NCBI RefSeq assembly: GCF_013002715.1
Contig: NZ_JABENB010000001.1
Span: 1,736,001 to 1,800,000, forward strand
Reading direction: 5' to 3'
Source of the DNA: Flexivirga aerilata
GTDB lineage: Bacteria; Actinomycetota; Actinomycetes; Actinomycetales; Dermatophilaceae
Length of the DNA stretch: 64,000 bases
The stretch's first letter is position 1. Each line of letters begins with the position of its first letter. The notes below the pieces were generated by a model. It was not told the DNA's origin and ran no database searches. It saw nothing but the letters and a program-made list of their open reading frames with translations. The position numbers and the translations under genes were made by a program. This document shows positions 37,371-48,203 of the stretch, piece after piece.

Positions 37371-37386
37371 GTGATAGTTTTCACAA
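37371..37386 (+). promoter_or_regulatory. CRP/GlxR-type operator upstream of the atp operon
   Basis: TGTGATAGTTTTCACA matches TGTGA-N6-TCACA exactly, and one further C-T/A-G base pair on each side keeps the symmetry (arms CTTGTGA/TCACAAG, 37369-37388). It lies 40 bases after the wecA stop and 165 bases before atpI. Cyclic-AMP receptor proteins of the GlxR/Crp type bind this sequence in actinobacteria, so cAMP-linked control of ATP synthase genes is predicted. Confidence 0.7.
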
Positions 37387-37550
37387 GCACGAAGACAGGG
37401 TGTTCTGGAGCAGTCTCGGACAGCCTGTATGCCGCTTCGCGAGACGCCCCTCCGACGCCCACGACCCAGGCAGATTGAGCAGATTGAGTAGAGCCCAATG
37501 ATCACCCCACGAAGTCCTCGCTTCGCTCGGTACTTCGCGGGGGCCCCATC

Positions 37551-38030
37551 ATGACGGACTCCGACCCCGCGGCCACGCCGGTGAAGCGTGGCGTCGCGCT
37601 CAGCAACCGCCCGTTCGCGGTCATGCTCCGGGCGGGTCTGCGGGCGTCGGTCTGGATGCTCCCCCTCGCGGCCGCGGGCTGCTGGATCTTCCGCGGGGCC
37701 GAAGGCGGCTGGTCCGCGGCGCTCGGCGCAGCGATCGCCCTGGTCTTCTTCTCCGGCGGACTGCTGCTGATGGACAAGATGGTCGGCGACAACGCCCACG
37801 CGATGATGGCCGGCGCGCTCGCGATCTACCTGGCCCAGGTCATTTTCCTCGGCATCGTGATCTTCGGACTCTCCGAGGCCTCCTGGCTGGACGGTCCGGC
37901 ATTCGCGATCGGGGTCATCGCGGTCACCCTGGTCTGGCAGGCGGCGCAGGTCGTGGCGTTCATCCGGCTGCGGCAGCCGGTGTACGACGTGCCGGCCGGG
38001 TCTTCCGAGTCCTCGGAGCGGCAGCCATGA
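37551..38030 (+). CDS. atpI: ATP synthase protein I-like membrane protein
   Basis: A 159-residue protein with four hydrophobic segments (about 30-50, 53-75, 82-105 and 115-138). AtpI proteins aid c-ring assembly or Mg2+ supply for the F1Fo complex. Sequence conservation is low in this family, so the call rests on size, topology and position directly before atpB. ATG 37551. The C-terminal tail is Ser/Glu-rich. A 17-base hairpin (ACCGGAC/GTCCGGT, 38081-38097) lies in the 199-base gap to atpB. Confidence 0.78.
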   Translation: MTDSDPAATPVKRGVALSNRPFAVMLRAGLRASVWMLPLAAAGCWIFRGAEGGWSAALGAAIALVFFSGGLLLMDKMVGDNAHAMMAGALAIYLAQVIFLGIVIFGLSEASWLDGPAFAIGVIAVTLVWQAAQVVAFIRLRQPVYDVPAGSSESSERQP

Positions 38031-38229
38031 CCTGGTTCAGCCTGCACTCAGGTCGATATGACAACGGCCGCGTCCCCAGCACCGGACACCGTCCGGTAGC
38101 GTACGCAGTGGCCAGCCACGTGTGCGGCGATTTCGCGGTGCCCGCAGTGCCTGCCCGACAACTTTTCCGGCGCGAACTCGCGCCGACCCCAGCCCGACCG
38201 ACCGACGTATCACTGGCCGAGGAGATCTT

Positions 38230-39054
38230 GTGAGTACAACCCTGGTGGCTGCGGCAGGCAGCCTCCGCGGCGCGGTGCCGACCGACAGCTTCGAGACGCC
38301 GGGCACCAAGGACTTCTGGTGGCCGCTCATCGGCAGCGACACCAACTCGTTCACCTTCACCCGTCCGGCCCTCGTCTGGATCCTCTCCTGCATCCTGATC
38401 TGCTGGTTCTTCCTCTCCGCGACCAAGAACCTCCAGCTGGTGCCGAGCAAGCGTCAGTGGCTGACCGAGCAGGCCTACGGCTTCGTGCGCAACACCATGG
38501 GCCAGGACATCATCGGCAGCAAGAACTTCAAGCCGTTCATCCCGCTGCTGCTGAGCCTCTTCACGGTCATCCTGCTCAACAACATCGCCGGTGTGATCCC
38601 GTTCGTGCAGTACCCGACGACCGGCCGCATCGCCTTCCCGATCGTGCTCACCGCGATCGTCTACGTCGTCTATCACGTGACCGCGGTCCGGCATAAGGGC
38701 GGCTTCGGCAAGTACCTCGGGTCGCTCACCCCTCCCGGGCTGCCGGGCTGGCTCAAGCCGATCATGTTCGTGCTGGAGTTCCTGACCTACTTCGTCATCC
38801 GGCCGCTCACGCTGGCCCTGCGACTCTTCGGCAACATGATGGCCGGCCACCTGATGCTGCTGGTCTTCATCCTCGGCGGCGAATACCTGCTGCTGCACGG
38901 TGACAACCCGTTCATCAACGTCTCGGGCGCGTTCTCCTTCCTCTTCGCGATCCTGATGATGTTCTTCGAGTTGCTCATCGAGTTCCTGCAGGCGTTCATC
39001 TTCACGCTGCTGACCGCGATCTACCTAGCCGACGCCGTCTCCGACAGTCACTGA
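38230..39054 (+). CDS. atpB: F1Fo ATP synthase subunit a
   Basis: Membrane stator subunit forming the proton half-channels; 274 residues. The essential arginine lies in RPLTLALRLFGNMMAGHLML (about residues 195-215). ELLIEFLQAFIFTLLTAIYL at the C-terminus is the conserved helix facing the c-ring. Helices are clear throughout. GTG 38230 is the start, with GAGGAG five bases upstream. Part of atpI-B-E-F-H-A-G-D. Confidence 0.96.
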   Translation: MSTTLVAAAGSLRGAVPTDSFETPGTKDFWWPLIGSDTNSFTFTRPALVWILSCILICWFFLSATKNLQLVPSKRQWLTEQAYGFVRNTMGQDIIGSKNFKPFIPLLLSLFTVILLNNIAGVIPFVQYPTTGRIAFPIVLTAIVYVVYHVTAVRHKGGFGKYLGSLTPPGLPGWLKPIMFVLEFLTYFVIRPLTLALRLFGNMMAGHLMLLVFILGGEYLLLHGDNPFINVSGAFSFLFAILMMFFELLIEFLQAFIFTLLTAIYLADAVSDSH

Positions 39055-39079
39055 CCGTCACTGAGATCACTGACGGTGA

Positions 39080-39394
<315 letters not shown>

Positions 39395-39444
39395 GCCTTC
39401 GAACGTTCCCCGAGTCCCTAGGTTCAGCGCTCCAGGAGTGACCC

Positions 39445-40029
39445 ATGTTGAGCATCGTTAAGGCGAGCGGTGGCGAGGTCGGTTGGCCCGACAAGCTCCC
39501 GCTGCTGCCGCAGCCGGGAGAGATGATCGCCGGTCTGATCTTCTTCGCGATCGTCTATTGGTTGATGAAGACCAAGGTCGTGCCGCGGATGGAGCAGATG
39601 TACGCCGAGCGCACCGCCGCCATCGAGGGCGGTATGGAGCAGGCGGAGCAGGCGCAGAAGGAAGCCGAGCAGGCCAAGTCGCAGTACGAGGCCCAGCTGG
39701 CCGACGCCCGCGCCGAAGCTGCTCGCATCCGTGAGGACGCCCGCTCGCAGGGCGCGCAGATCATCGCCGAGATGCGCGACCAGGCGGGCGCCGAGTCCGA
39801 CCGCATCATCGACAGCGCGCACAAGCAGACCGAGGCCGAGCGTCAGCAGGCCCAGGTCGAGCTGCGCGGTCACGTCGGCCGGCTGTCCACCGACCTCGCC
39901 GGCAAGATCGTCGGGGAGTCGCTCGAGGACGAGACCCGCCAGCGCGGCATCGTCGAGCGCTTCCTCGCCGACCTCGAGACCGGCGCCGTGAAGCCGCAGA
40001 AGGTCGGCGGCGCCGACGAGGGCGTCTGA
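39445..40029 (+). CDS. atpF: F1Fo ATP synthase subunit b
   Basis: Peripheral stalk subunit, 194 residues. One N-terminal membrane helix (MIAGLIFFAIVYWLMKTKVV, about 31-50) is followed by a long charged coiled coil (about 55-175: ERTAAIEGGMEQAEQAQKEA and onward) that reaches up to F1. CCAGGAGTG lies upstream of the ATG. Overlaps the atpH start by one base. Confidence 0.96.
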   Translation: MLSIVKASGGEVGWPDKLPLLPQPGEMIAGLIFFAIVYWLMKTKVVPRMEQMYAERTAAIEGGMEQAEQAQKEAEQAKSQYEAQLADARAEAARIREDARSQGAQIIAEMRDQAGAESDRIIDSAHKQTEAERQQAQVELRGHVGRLSTDLAGKIVGESLEDETRQRGIVERFLADLETGAVKPQKVGGADEGV

Positions 40030-40841
40030 TGCAGGGGCCGTCCCGCGCCGCACTGCTGACCTCGCGGCAGGACCTCACGCAGCTGCTCGCCTCCGGCGTC
40101 GATCCGGCGGCGGTGGGCGACGAGCTGTTCGCGGTCTCCCGCGTGCTCGGCAGCAGCGCCCCGCTGCGCCGTGCGCTGACCGACCCGACCAGCGACGCGG
40201 CGGCCCGGCGTGGCCTCGCCGACAAGCTGTTCGGCGGCAAGGTCAGCGACGGGGTGCTGGAGGTCGTCCGCGTCGCGGTCGGGCAGCGGTGGGCCGACGA
40301 GCGTGACCTCGGCGACGCGCTGGACCAGCTCGGCGTCGAAGCCGTGCTGACCGCCGCGGAGCGGGCCGGCCGGCTCGACCAGGTCGAGGACGAGCTGTTC
40401 CGCTTCGAGCGCACGGTGGCCCGGGACTCCGGCCTGCGCGACGCGCTCGGCGACCGTCGCCGCTCGGGCGCCGACAAGGCCGACCTGGTCGGCACGCTGC
40501 TCGAGGGCAAGGCCGCTCCGGAGACGGTGCGCCTGGCTCGCCAGGCCGCGGCCAACCCGGGTGGGCGCCGCGTCGAGCGGGTGCTCGAGTCGTATGTCGA
40601 CGTGGCCGCGCAACTGCGCGACCAACTGGTCGCCACGGTGACCGCCGCCGTCGAACCGACCGCCGAGCAGCGGGCCCGTCTCGGCCGGGCACTGGCCGGT
40701 CTCTACGGCCGCCCGGTGCAGATCAACGTCCTGGTCGACCCCGCCGTGGTCGGCGGCCTGCGGGTGCAGGTCGGCGACGAGGTCATCGACGGCACCATCG
40801 CAACCCGTCTGGAGGACGTCCGCCGCAGCATGGCGGGCTGA
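40029..40841 (+). CDS. atpH: F1Fo ATP synthase subunit delta
   Basis: Joins the peripheral stalk to the top of F1; 270 residues, the long form common in actinobacteria, where E. coli delta has about 177. The C-terminal beta-strand region [20 protein letters not shown] then [19 protein letters not shown] is the family signature. The N-terminal ~100 residues are helical and Ala/Leu-rich. ATG overlaps the atpF stop. Confidence 0.95.
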   Translation: MQGPSRAALLTSRQDLTQLLASGVDPAAVGDELFAVSRVLGSSAPLRRALTDPTSDAAARRGLADKLFGGKVSDGVLEVVRVAVGQRWADERDLGDALDQLGVEAVLTAAERAGRLDQVEDELFRFERTVARDSGLRDALGDRRRSGADKADLVGTLLEGKAAPETVRLARQAAANPGGRRVERVLESYVDVAAQLRDQLVATVTAAVEPTAEQRARLGRALAGLYGRPVQINVLVDPAVVGGLRVQVGDEVIDGTIATRLEDVRRSMAG

Positions 40842-40947
40842 CCTTCGCCCCAGCGTCATTCGCACCGACGTGATTTGCACCAACGACAACGGCATACACG
40901 CTGAAGCAGGACCTACGGGCCACCAGCCCCGAAGAGGAGAAGGAACA

Positions 40948-42585
40948 ATGACGGAGCTTTCGATCCGTCCGGACGAGATCCGGGAAGCACTGGACGGCTA
41001 TGTCCGGTCCTACGAGCCGGGTGCCGCGAGCCGCGAAGAGGTCGGCACGGTCGCCGACGCCGCTGACGGCATCGCGCACGTCGAGGGCCTGCCGTCGGCG
41101 ATGACCAACGAGCTGCTGAAGTTCGAGGACGGCACGCTCGGCATCGCGCTCAACCTCGACGTGCACGACATCGGTGTCGTCGTGCTCGGCGACTTCGGTG
41201 GCATCGAGGAGGGCCAGGAGGTCAAGCGCACCGGCGAGGTGCTCTCGGTCCCCGTCGGCGACGCGTTCCTCGGCCGGGTCGTCAACCCGCTCGGCCAGCC
41301 GCTCGACGGCCTCGGCGAGATCAAGGCCGAGACCCGCCGTGAGCTGGAGCTGCAGGCCCCCAACGTCGTGTCCCGTAAGTCGGTCTTCGAGCCGATGATG
41401 ACCGGCATCAAGGCGATCGACGCGATGACCCCGATCGGCCGTGGCCAGCGCCAGCTGATCATCGGTGACCGCAAGACCGGCAAGACCACGATCGCCACCG
41501 ACACGATCATCAACCAGAAGGCCAACTGGGCGACCGGTGACCCCAACAAACAGGTGCGCTGCATCTACGTCGCGGTCGGCCAGAAGAACTCCACCGTCGC
41601 CGAGGTGCGCCGCACCCTCGAAGAGGCCGGTGCGATGGAGTACACCACCATCGTCAACGCGCCGGCCGGCGACGCCGCGGGCTTCAAGTACCTCGCGCCG
41701 TTCACCGGCTCCGCGCTCGGCCAGCACTGGATGTACCAGGGCAAGCACGTCCTGATCGTCTTCGACGACCTGACCAAGCAGGCCGAGGCCTACCGCGCCA
41801 TGTCGCTGCTGCTGCGCCGTCCGCCGGGCCGCGAGGCCTACCCGGGCGACGTGTTCTACCTGCACAGCCGGCTGCTCGAGCGTTGCGCGAAGCTGTCCGA
41901 CGAGCTCGGCGGCGGCTCGATGACCGGTCTGCCGATCATCGAGACCAAGGCGGGCGACGTCTCGGCATACATCCCGACCAACGTCATCTCGATCACCGAC
42001 GGCCAGATCTACCTGCAGGCCGACCTGTTCAACGCCAACCAGCGCCCGGCGGTCGACGTCGGTGTGTCGGTGTCGCGTGTCGGTGGTGCCGCCATGACCA
42101 AGGCGATGAAGGCCGTCACCGGTTCGATCAAGGTCGACCTGGCGCAGTACCGCGAGATGCAGGCGTTCGCGATGTTCGCCTCCGACCTCGACGCCGCCTC
42201 CCGCCACCAGTTGGCGCGTGGTGACCGTCTGATGGCGCTGTTCAAGCAGCCGCAGAACGACCCCTACTCGCTGTCCAGCCAGGTCGCCTCGATCTGGGCG
42301 GGTACGACGGGGCAGCTCGACGACGTGGCCGTCGACGACGTGCCGCGCTTCGAGGCGGAGTTCCTCGACGCGCTGAAGCGCGAGCAGAAGGGCACTCTCG
42401 ACGCGATCGAGGAGACCACCAAGCTCGACGACGACGCCAAGCGGGTCTTCGAGGAGACGATTAGACAAGTCAAGTCGCAGTTCCAGGCCGGCCCGGAGCA
42501 CGGCGGCGAGGGTGCTGTGTCGCACGACGAGATCGCCCAGGACCAGATCGACCAGGCGCAGATCGTCAAGCAGCGGTCCAACTGA
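40948..42585 (+). CDS. atpA: F1Fo ATP synthase subunit alpha
   Basis: Non-catalytic nucleotide-binding F1 subunit, 545 residues. Walker A GDRKTGKT at about 173-180, then [20 protein letters not shown], the Walker B region [39 protein letters not shown] and the signature [16 protein letters not shown]. The C-terminal tail beyond about 510 is acidic and Gln-rich, as in mycobacterial alpha. ATG 40948 has GAGGAGAAGGA upstream. Confidence 0.98.
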   Translation: MTELSIRPDEIREALDGYVRSYEPGAASREEVGTVADAADGIAHVEGLPSAMTNELLKFEDGTLGIALNLDVHDIGVVVLGDFGGIEEGQEVKRTGEVLSVPVGDAFLGRVVNPLGQPLDGLGEIKAETRRELELQAPNVVSRKSVFEPMMTGIKAIDAMTPIGRGQRQLIIGDRKTGKTTIATDTIINQKANWATGDPNKQVRCIYVAVGQKNSTVAEVRRTLEEAGAMEYTTIVNAPAGDAAGFKYLAPFTGSALGQHWMYQGKHVLIVFDDLTKQAEAYRAMSLLLRRPPGREAYPGDVFYLHSRLLERCAKLSDELGGGSMTGLPIIETKAGDVSAYIPTNVISITDGQIYLQADLFNANQRPAVDVGVSVSRVGGAAMTKAMKAVTGSIKVDLAQYREMQAFAMFASDLDAASRHQLARGDRLMALFKQPQNDPYSLSSQVASIWAGTTGQLDDVAVDDVPRFEAEFLDALKREQKGTLDAIEETTKLDDDAKRVFEETIRQVKSQFQAGPEHGGEGAVSHDEIAQDQIDQAQIVKQRSN

Positions 42586-42626
42586 TCGCCGTTAGCTGAC
42601 CACCACGAGACGAGGAAGGGGACGAC

Positions 42627-43541
42627 ATGGCAGCGCAGACGCGGATCTACCGCCAGCGCATCCGGTCCGTCCAGGCCACCAAGAAGATCACCCGCGCGAT
42701 GGAGCTCATCGCCGCGTCGCGGGTGGTCAAGGCCCGCAAGCGGGTCGAGGAGTCGACGCCGTACGCGTTGGCCCTCACCCGGGCGTGCTCCGCGGTGGCC
42801 ACGAACAGCAACACCGACCACCCCCTCACCACCGAGCGGGACAATCCCAAGCGCGCGGCGGTGCTGATCTGCACCAGCGACCGCGGGCTGGCGGGTGCCT
42901 ACTCGGTCAACGCCATCAAGAAGTCGGCCGAGCTCATCGAGCGGCTGACCAACGAGGGCATGGAGGTCGTCGCCTACCTGGTCGGGCGCAAGGCGGTCAG
43001 CTACTACCGCTTCCGGCGGCGTGACTTCGCCAAGGAGTGGACCGGCTTCACCGACGGCCCCGACTTCGAGATCGCCAAGGAGATCGGGGACGAGCTGACG
43101 AGCCAGTTCATCGCCGGCAGCGAGGAGGGCGGCGTCGACGAGGTGCACCTGGTCTACACGCGCTTCGTCAGCATGGTCACCCAGGAGCCGCAGGTCGTGC
43201 GCCTGCTGCCGCTGGAGGTCGTCGAGGGTGAGATCGACACCGATGGTGACGGCAAGCCCGACTCGGGTCCGCTGCCGCTCTACGAGTTCGAGCCGAGCGC
43301 CGACGAGGTGCTCGACGCGCTGCTGCCGAAGTACGTCACGGCACGCATCTACAACGCGTTGCTGCAGTCGGCGGCCTCCGAGCTCGCGGCCCGTCAGCGT
43401 GCGATGAAGTCCGCGACCGACAACGCCGAGGACCTCATCAAGACCTACACCCGCCTCGCCAACCAGGCGCGGCAGGCCGAGATCACCCAAGAGATCAGCG
43501 AGATCGTCGGCGGTGCCAGCGCTCTGGCAGACGCGTCCTGA
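42627..43541 (+). CDS. atpG: F1Fo ATP synthase subunit gamma
   Basis: Central rotor shaft, 304 residues. N-terminal helix: [20 protein letters not shown]; central [16 protein letters not shown]-terminal [20 protein letters not shown]. An insertion with [19 protein letters not shown] (about 208-228) matches the extra gamma loop known from actinobacteria. The ATG is preceded by GAGGAAGGGG. Confidence 0.97.
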   Translation: MAAQTRIYRQRIRSVQATKKITRAMELIAASRVVKARKRVEESTPYALALTRACSAVATNSNTDHPLTTERDNPKRAAVLICTSDRGLAGAYSVNAIKKSAELIERLTNEGMEVVAYLVGRKAVSYYRFRRRDFAKEWTGFTDGPDFEIAKEIGDELTSQFIAGSEEGGVDEVHLVYTRFVSMVTQEPQVVRLLPLEVVEGEIDTDGDGKPDSGPLPLYEFEPSADEVLDALLPKYVTARIYNALLQSAASELAARQRAMKSATDNAEDLIKTYTRLANQARQAEITQEISEIVGGASALADAS

Positions 43542-45068
<1,527 letters not shown>

Positions 45069-45084
45069 CCTTCTCTCCTTCTCG

Positions 45085-45122
45085 GGCAGCGCCCCGGACC
45101 CGCCCTGGTCCGGGGCGCTGCC
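45085..45122 (+). terminator. Strong hairpin terminating the atp operon after atpD
   Basis: GGCAGCGCCCCGGACC, a 6-base loop and GGTCCGGGGCGCTGCC form a perfect 16-bp stem, 16 bases after the atpD stop. There is no T-tract, but such GC-only hairpins are common terminators in actinobacteria. It separates atpD from the following permease and from the distant atpC. Confidence 0.75.
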
Positions 45123-45138
45123 GCGTCCCGGCGCCCCA

Positions 45139-45144
45139 TATGCT
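45139..45144 (+). promoter_or_regulatory. -10 box for leaderless permease transcript
   Basis: TATGCT lies eight bases before the GTG at 45153, directly downstream of the atp terminator. No ribosome binding site is present. Confidence 0.45.
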
Positions 45145-45152
45145 CGCTGTTC

Positions 45153-46436
45153 GTGAAGTTGCTGCCCTCGTGGACCCTGCATGGTGACGGCCGGACGATC
45201 GCGGCGGGCGAGGTGGTGGCTCCCGACGAGCGCCTGAGCTGGCCGCGCACCATCGGCATCGGCGTGCAGCACGTCGTGGCGATGTTCGGCGCGACCTTCC
45301 TGGTGCCGCTGCTGACCGGTTTCCCGCCGGCGACGACGCTGTTCTTCTCCGGCATCGGCACGATGCTCTTCCTGATCGTGACCGCGGGCCGGGTGCCGAG
45401 CTACCTCGGCTCGTCCTTCGCCTTCATCGCCCCGATCACCGCGGCCAAGGCCGACCACGGTATGGCGGGGGCCCTCGGCGGCGTCGTGCTCGCCGGGGTC
45501 GCCCTCGCGGTCGTGGGCATCGTCGTACAGGCGGTGGGTGCGGGCTGGATCCGCGCGCTGATGCCGCCCCTGGTCACCGGTGCGATCGTCGCGCTGATCG
45601 GGCTCAACCTGGCCGGCGCCGCCAAGGCCAACTACGTGAAGGCGCCCGTGACGGCGACCGTCACGGTGGTGGTGATCTGCCTGGTCACCGTGCTCGGCCG
45701 GGGCCTGGTCGGGCGGCTGGCGATCCTCGCCGGGATCGCCGCCGGTTACGTCACTGCCGTCATACGGGACGAGGTGAGCTTCACCGCGGTCGGCAAGGCC
45801 GACTGGGTGGGGCTGCCGCCGTTCCACTCGCCGAGTTTCGACTTCAGCGTGGTGGCGTTGTTCGTGCCGGTCGTGCTGGTGCTCGTCGCGGAGAACATCG
45901 GCCACGTGAAATCGGTCGCGCAGATGACCGGCCGGGACCTCGACGACGTCTCCGGGCGGGCGCTCTTCGCCGACGGTGCGGCGACCGCGCTGGCCGGTCT
46001 CGGCGGCGGGTCGGGCACCACCACCTACGCCGAGAACATCGGCGTGATGGCCGCGACCAAGGTCTACTCCACGGCCGCCTACTGGGTGGCCGCGGTCGCC
46101 GCGCTGCTGCTCAGCTTCTGCCCGAAGTTCGGCGAGGCGATCGCGACGATCCCGGTCGGGGTGCTCGGCGGGGCCGGTGTCGTGCTCTACGGCATGATCG
46201 GGCTGCTCGGCGCGCGCATCTGGGTCGAGTCGCGCATCGACTTCGGCAACCCGGTCAACCTCATCCCGGCCGCGATCGGGCTGATCGTCGGCATCGCCGA
46301 CTTCACCTGGAAGATCGGCAGCGTGCAACTGGCCGGCATCGCACTCGGCACGATGGCGGTGCTGCTTGCGTACCATGTGATGGCCGCGCTCGACCGCTGG
46401 CGCGGGAGCGACCCGGCCGCCGGCACCCGCGACTGA
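45153..46436 (+). CDS. Uracil/xanthine permease (NCS2 family)
   Basis: Membrane nucleobase transporter, 427 residues, with about 12-14 helices. Family motifs: GIGVQHVVAMFGATFLVPLL, SYLGSSFAFIAP, VVALFVPVVLVLVAENIGHV (the conserved AENxGxV/I Glu) and LGGGSGTTTYAENIGVMAAT. Proton-coupled uptake of uracil or xanthine is usual for the family; which of the two is not decided. GTG start with a TATGCT box eight bases upstream. It is not part of the atp operon despite its place between atpD and atpC. Confidence 0.93.
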   Translation: MKLLPSWTLHGDGRTIAAGEVVAPDERLSWPRTIGIGVQHVVAMFGATFLVPLLTGFPPATTLFFSGIGTMLFLIVTAGRVPSYLGSSFAFIAPITAAKADHGMAGALGGVVLAGVALAVVGIVVQAVGAGWIRALMPPLVTGAIVALIGLNLAGAAKANYVKAPVTATVTVVVICLVTVLGRGLVGRLAILAGIAAGYVTAVIRDEVSFTAVGKADWVGLPPFHSPSFDFSVVALFVPVVLVLVAENIGHVKSVAQMTGRDLDDVSGRALFADGAATALAGLGGGSGTTTYAENIGVMAATKVYSTAAYWVAAVAALLLSFCPKFGEAIATIPVGVLGGAGVVLYGMIGLLGARIWVESRIDFGNPVNLIPAAIGLIVGIADFTWKIGSVQLAGIALGTMAVLLAYHVMAALDRWRGSDPAAGTRD

Positions 46437-46470
46437 CCGGCCACGACCCGCGACTGACCGGCCACGACCC

Positions 46471-46560
46471 CTCGACCGAGAGGCACACGTCCGCATCCAG
46501 CGGGCTAGGAAAATCGGGCCATTTCGTGGTCCGCTCGGTCCGGTTGTGGACCTCTCGGTC
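46471..46560. repeat. Intergenic palindromic element, copy B
   Basis: Related to the element at 22207-22297. CCGAGAGG (46476-46483) and CCTCTCGG (46551-46558) are inverted ends; CGTGGTCCGCTCGGT lies between. It sits between the convergent permease and EamA genes, as copy A sits between rho and an amidase. Just before it, a 21-bp tandem duplication (CCCGCGACTGACCGGCCACGA twice, less its last base here) spans the permease stop. Confidence 0.65.
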
Positions 46561-46575
46561 TGGGGCGGCGGAGCG

Positions 46576-47397
46576 TCACTCCACCTCGGCGCGGCCGGCG
46601 AGCGCGAGACAGCCGGCGAGCGTGACGGCGAAACCGATCGGCGCGACGACGACGAACCCGTGCCGCACCTGGTCGCCGAGGAAGGCCAGGCCGATCGCAG
46701 CCGGGACGATCGTCTCGACCGCGAAGGTGATTGCGGCGACGCTGGTCGTGCGTCCCCGATCCAGCGCGAAGCCGTAGGCGACGATCGCGACTGCTCCGGC
46801 GATGACCAGCGCCCACAGCTGCGGCTGGCGGGCGGTGTGCCACCACGGATCCGACGCTTCGAGCACCCGCGCGACGATGCCGGTCACTCCGAAGCCGAGC
46901 CCGCTCGCGACGGCGAGCACGACCGACGAGCGCGCGGGGGAGCGGTCGAGGTAACCGGCCGCGAAGACCAGCGCGACCAGCACCCCGAGCGCGAACAGCC
47001 ACCAGCCGCCGCGCGTGCCGACGTGCCGGCCGGGTCCTTCCTCCGCGCTGATCGCAAGCAATACCAGCCCGATCGCGACGACGAGCAGCGCAGCGACCTC
47101 GCGTCCGCTGAGCCGGACGTGGAGCACCACGACGGCCAGCACCGCGGTCACCGCGACCGACGAGGCGAGCATCGACTCGACCAGGAAGAGCGGCAAGCTG
47201 CGCAGCGCCGCGAAGGACAACAGGAAGCCGAGGCCGTCGAGGGCGAGGCCCACGGCATACAGCCTCCCCGCGCGGGCGCGGGCGGCCCAGCCCGACCCGG
47301 TGGGTACCGCCGCGAGCCGGCGCACCCCGATCGCCTGGAGGATCGTGGCCGTGCCGTAGGCGATCGCCGCGGCCACGGCCCCCAGGATCCCGATCAC
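46576..47397 (-). CDS. EamA/DMT-family membrane transporter
   Basis: A 273-residue membrane protein with about ten hydrophobic helices (IGILGAVAAAIAYGTATILQ; LPLFLVESMLASSVAVTAVL; TSVAAITFAVETIVPAAIGL). The two halves each keep a drug/metabolite transporter-like repeat. The start is GTG 47397; the ATG just upstream is closed by a stop. Substrate unknown. It is monocistronic and converges on the NCS2 permease. Confidence 0.82.
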   Translation of the reverse strand: MIGILGAVAAAIAYGTATILQAIGVRRLAAVPTGSGWAARARAGRLYAVGLALDGLGFLLSFAALRSLPLFLVESMLASSVAVTAVLAVVVLHVRLSGREVAALLVVAIGLVLLAISAEEGPGRHVGTRGGWWLFALGVLVALVFAAGYLDRSPARSSVVLAVASGLGFGVTGIVARVLEASDPWWHTARQPQLWALVIAGAVAIVAYGFALDRGRTTSVAAITFAVETIVPAAIGLAFLGDQVRHGFVVVAPIGFAVTLAGCLALAGRAEVE

Positions 47398-47452
47398 CGG
47401 GTCATGCTGTCACGCCCGGGCTGCGCCGGCCGGCAATGACGCCGACGGCGAA

Positions 47453-48100
47453 CTACGACGCCTTGCTCTGATCGGTCGTCTCGGTGACGTTGAGGCCGTT
47501 CTGCTTGGCAGTGCTGAGGATCGAGCCCAGGATGCCGTTGGTGGCGACCGCCGAGGTCAGGTTGCCCGAGGTGATCTCGCCCTTGAGGTTGCCGAGCTTG
47601 TCGACGGCGTTGCTGATCGGCTGGTAGAGGTGCTTGCAGAGGGTCGGGTTGGCCTGGGCGTTCTTCTTGGCGTTGTCGAGCAGTTTGATGTCGAGCGCGG
47701 TGATCGCGGCCGCCTTGATGCCGGCCTTGATCCGGCCGTTGGCACCTTTCTTGAACTGCCCGGCCTGGTAGGGCTTGTAGAGCCAGCGGTGGAAGGTGCC
47801 CGCGGCCAGTCCGAGGTCGGTCACGAAGCGGGTCTTGGCGAACGAGCGCGTATTGGAGGTCGGGCACTGGTCGGCGGAGGCCGCCGATGCCGACGCGCCT
47901 GCCGACCCGCCTGTCGATGCCCCTGCCGACCCGCCTGCCGCGCCGGATGCCGGAGCCGACGACGCCATCGCGGTCGACGAACCGCCGGCGGCCGGCTGCG
48001 AACTCGCGGCGGACGATCCGGAGCCACTGTTGCACCCGGTGATCAGCACGAGGGTCAGTGCGGAGGGAATTGCTGCATAGCGAGCGGTTTTCATGGACAT
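47453..48100 (-). CDS. Secreted lipoprotein of unknown function
   Basis: A 215-residue lipoprotein: signal segment ending LTLVLITGCNSGS with lipobox ITGC (cleavage before Cys near residue 23). Residues about 25-75 are a Gly/Ala/Ser-rich spacer (GGSAGASTGGSAGASASAAS). The C-terminal domain (about 78-215) is helical with two cysteines (DQCPTSNTRSF and PTLCKHLYQPI) and the phrases FHRWLYKPYQAGQFKKG and KAAAITALDIKLLDNAKKN. Similar proteins occur as hypotheticals in actinobacteria; no function could be assigned. ATG 48100 or the ATG two codons later starts it. Confidence 0.8.
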   Translation of the reverse strand: MSMKTARYAAIPSALTLVLITGCNSGSGSSAASSQPAAGGSSTAMASSAPASGAAGGSAGASTGGSAGASASAASADQCPTSNTRSFAKTRFVTDLGLAAGTFHRWLYKPYQAGQFKKGANGRIKAGIKAAAITALDIKLLDNAKKNAQANPTLCKHLYQPISNAVDKLGNLKGEITSGNLTSAVATNGILGSILSTAKQNGLNVTETTDQSKAS

Positions 48101-48190
48101 GGGCGCCGACGCTAGGAGCGGACTCTGGGAGAAGTCTGGTCGCCGGCCGGTGATCAGCCGCGCCGTTTAGGTATGGCGGACTCCACGAAA

Positions 48191-48196
48191 TAAGCT
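48191..48196 (+). promoter_or_regulatory. -10 box of leaderless asnB-fusion gene
   Basis: TAAGCT ends seven bases before the ATG at 48204; there is no Shine-Dalgarno. A leaderless transcript is inferred. Confidence 0.5.
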
Positions 48197-48203
48197 GGCC
48201 CGC

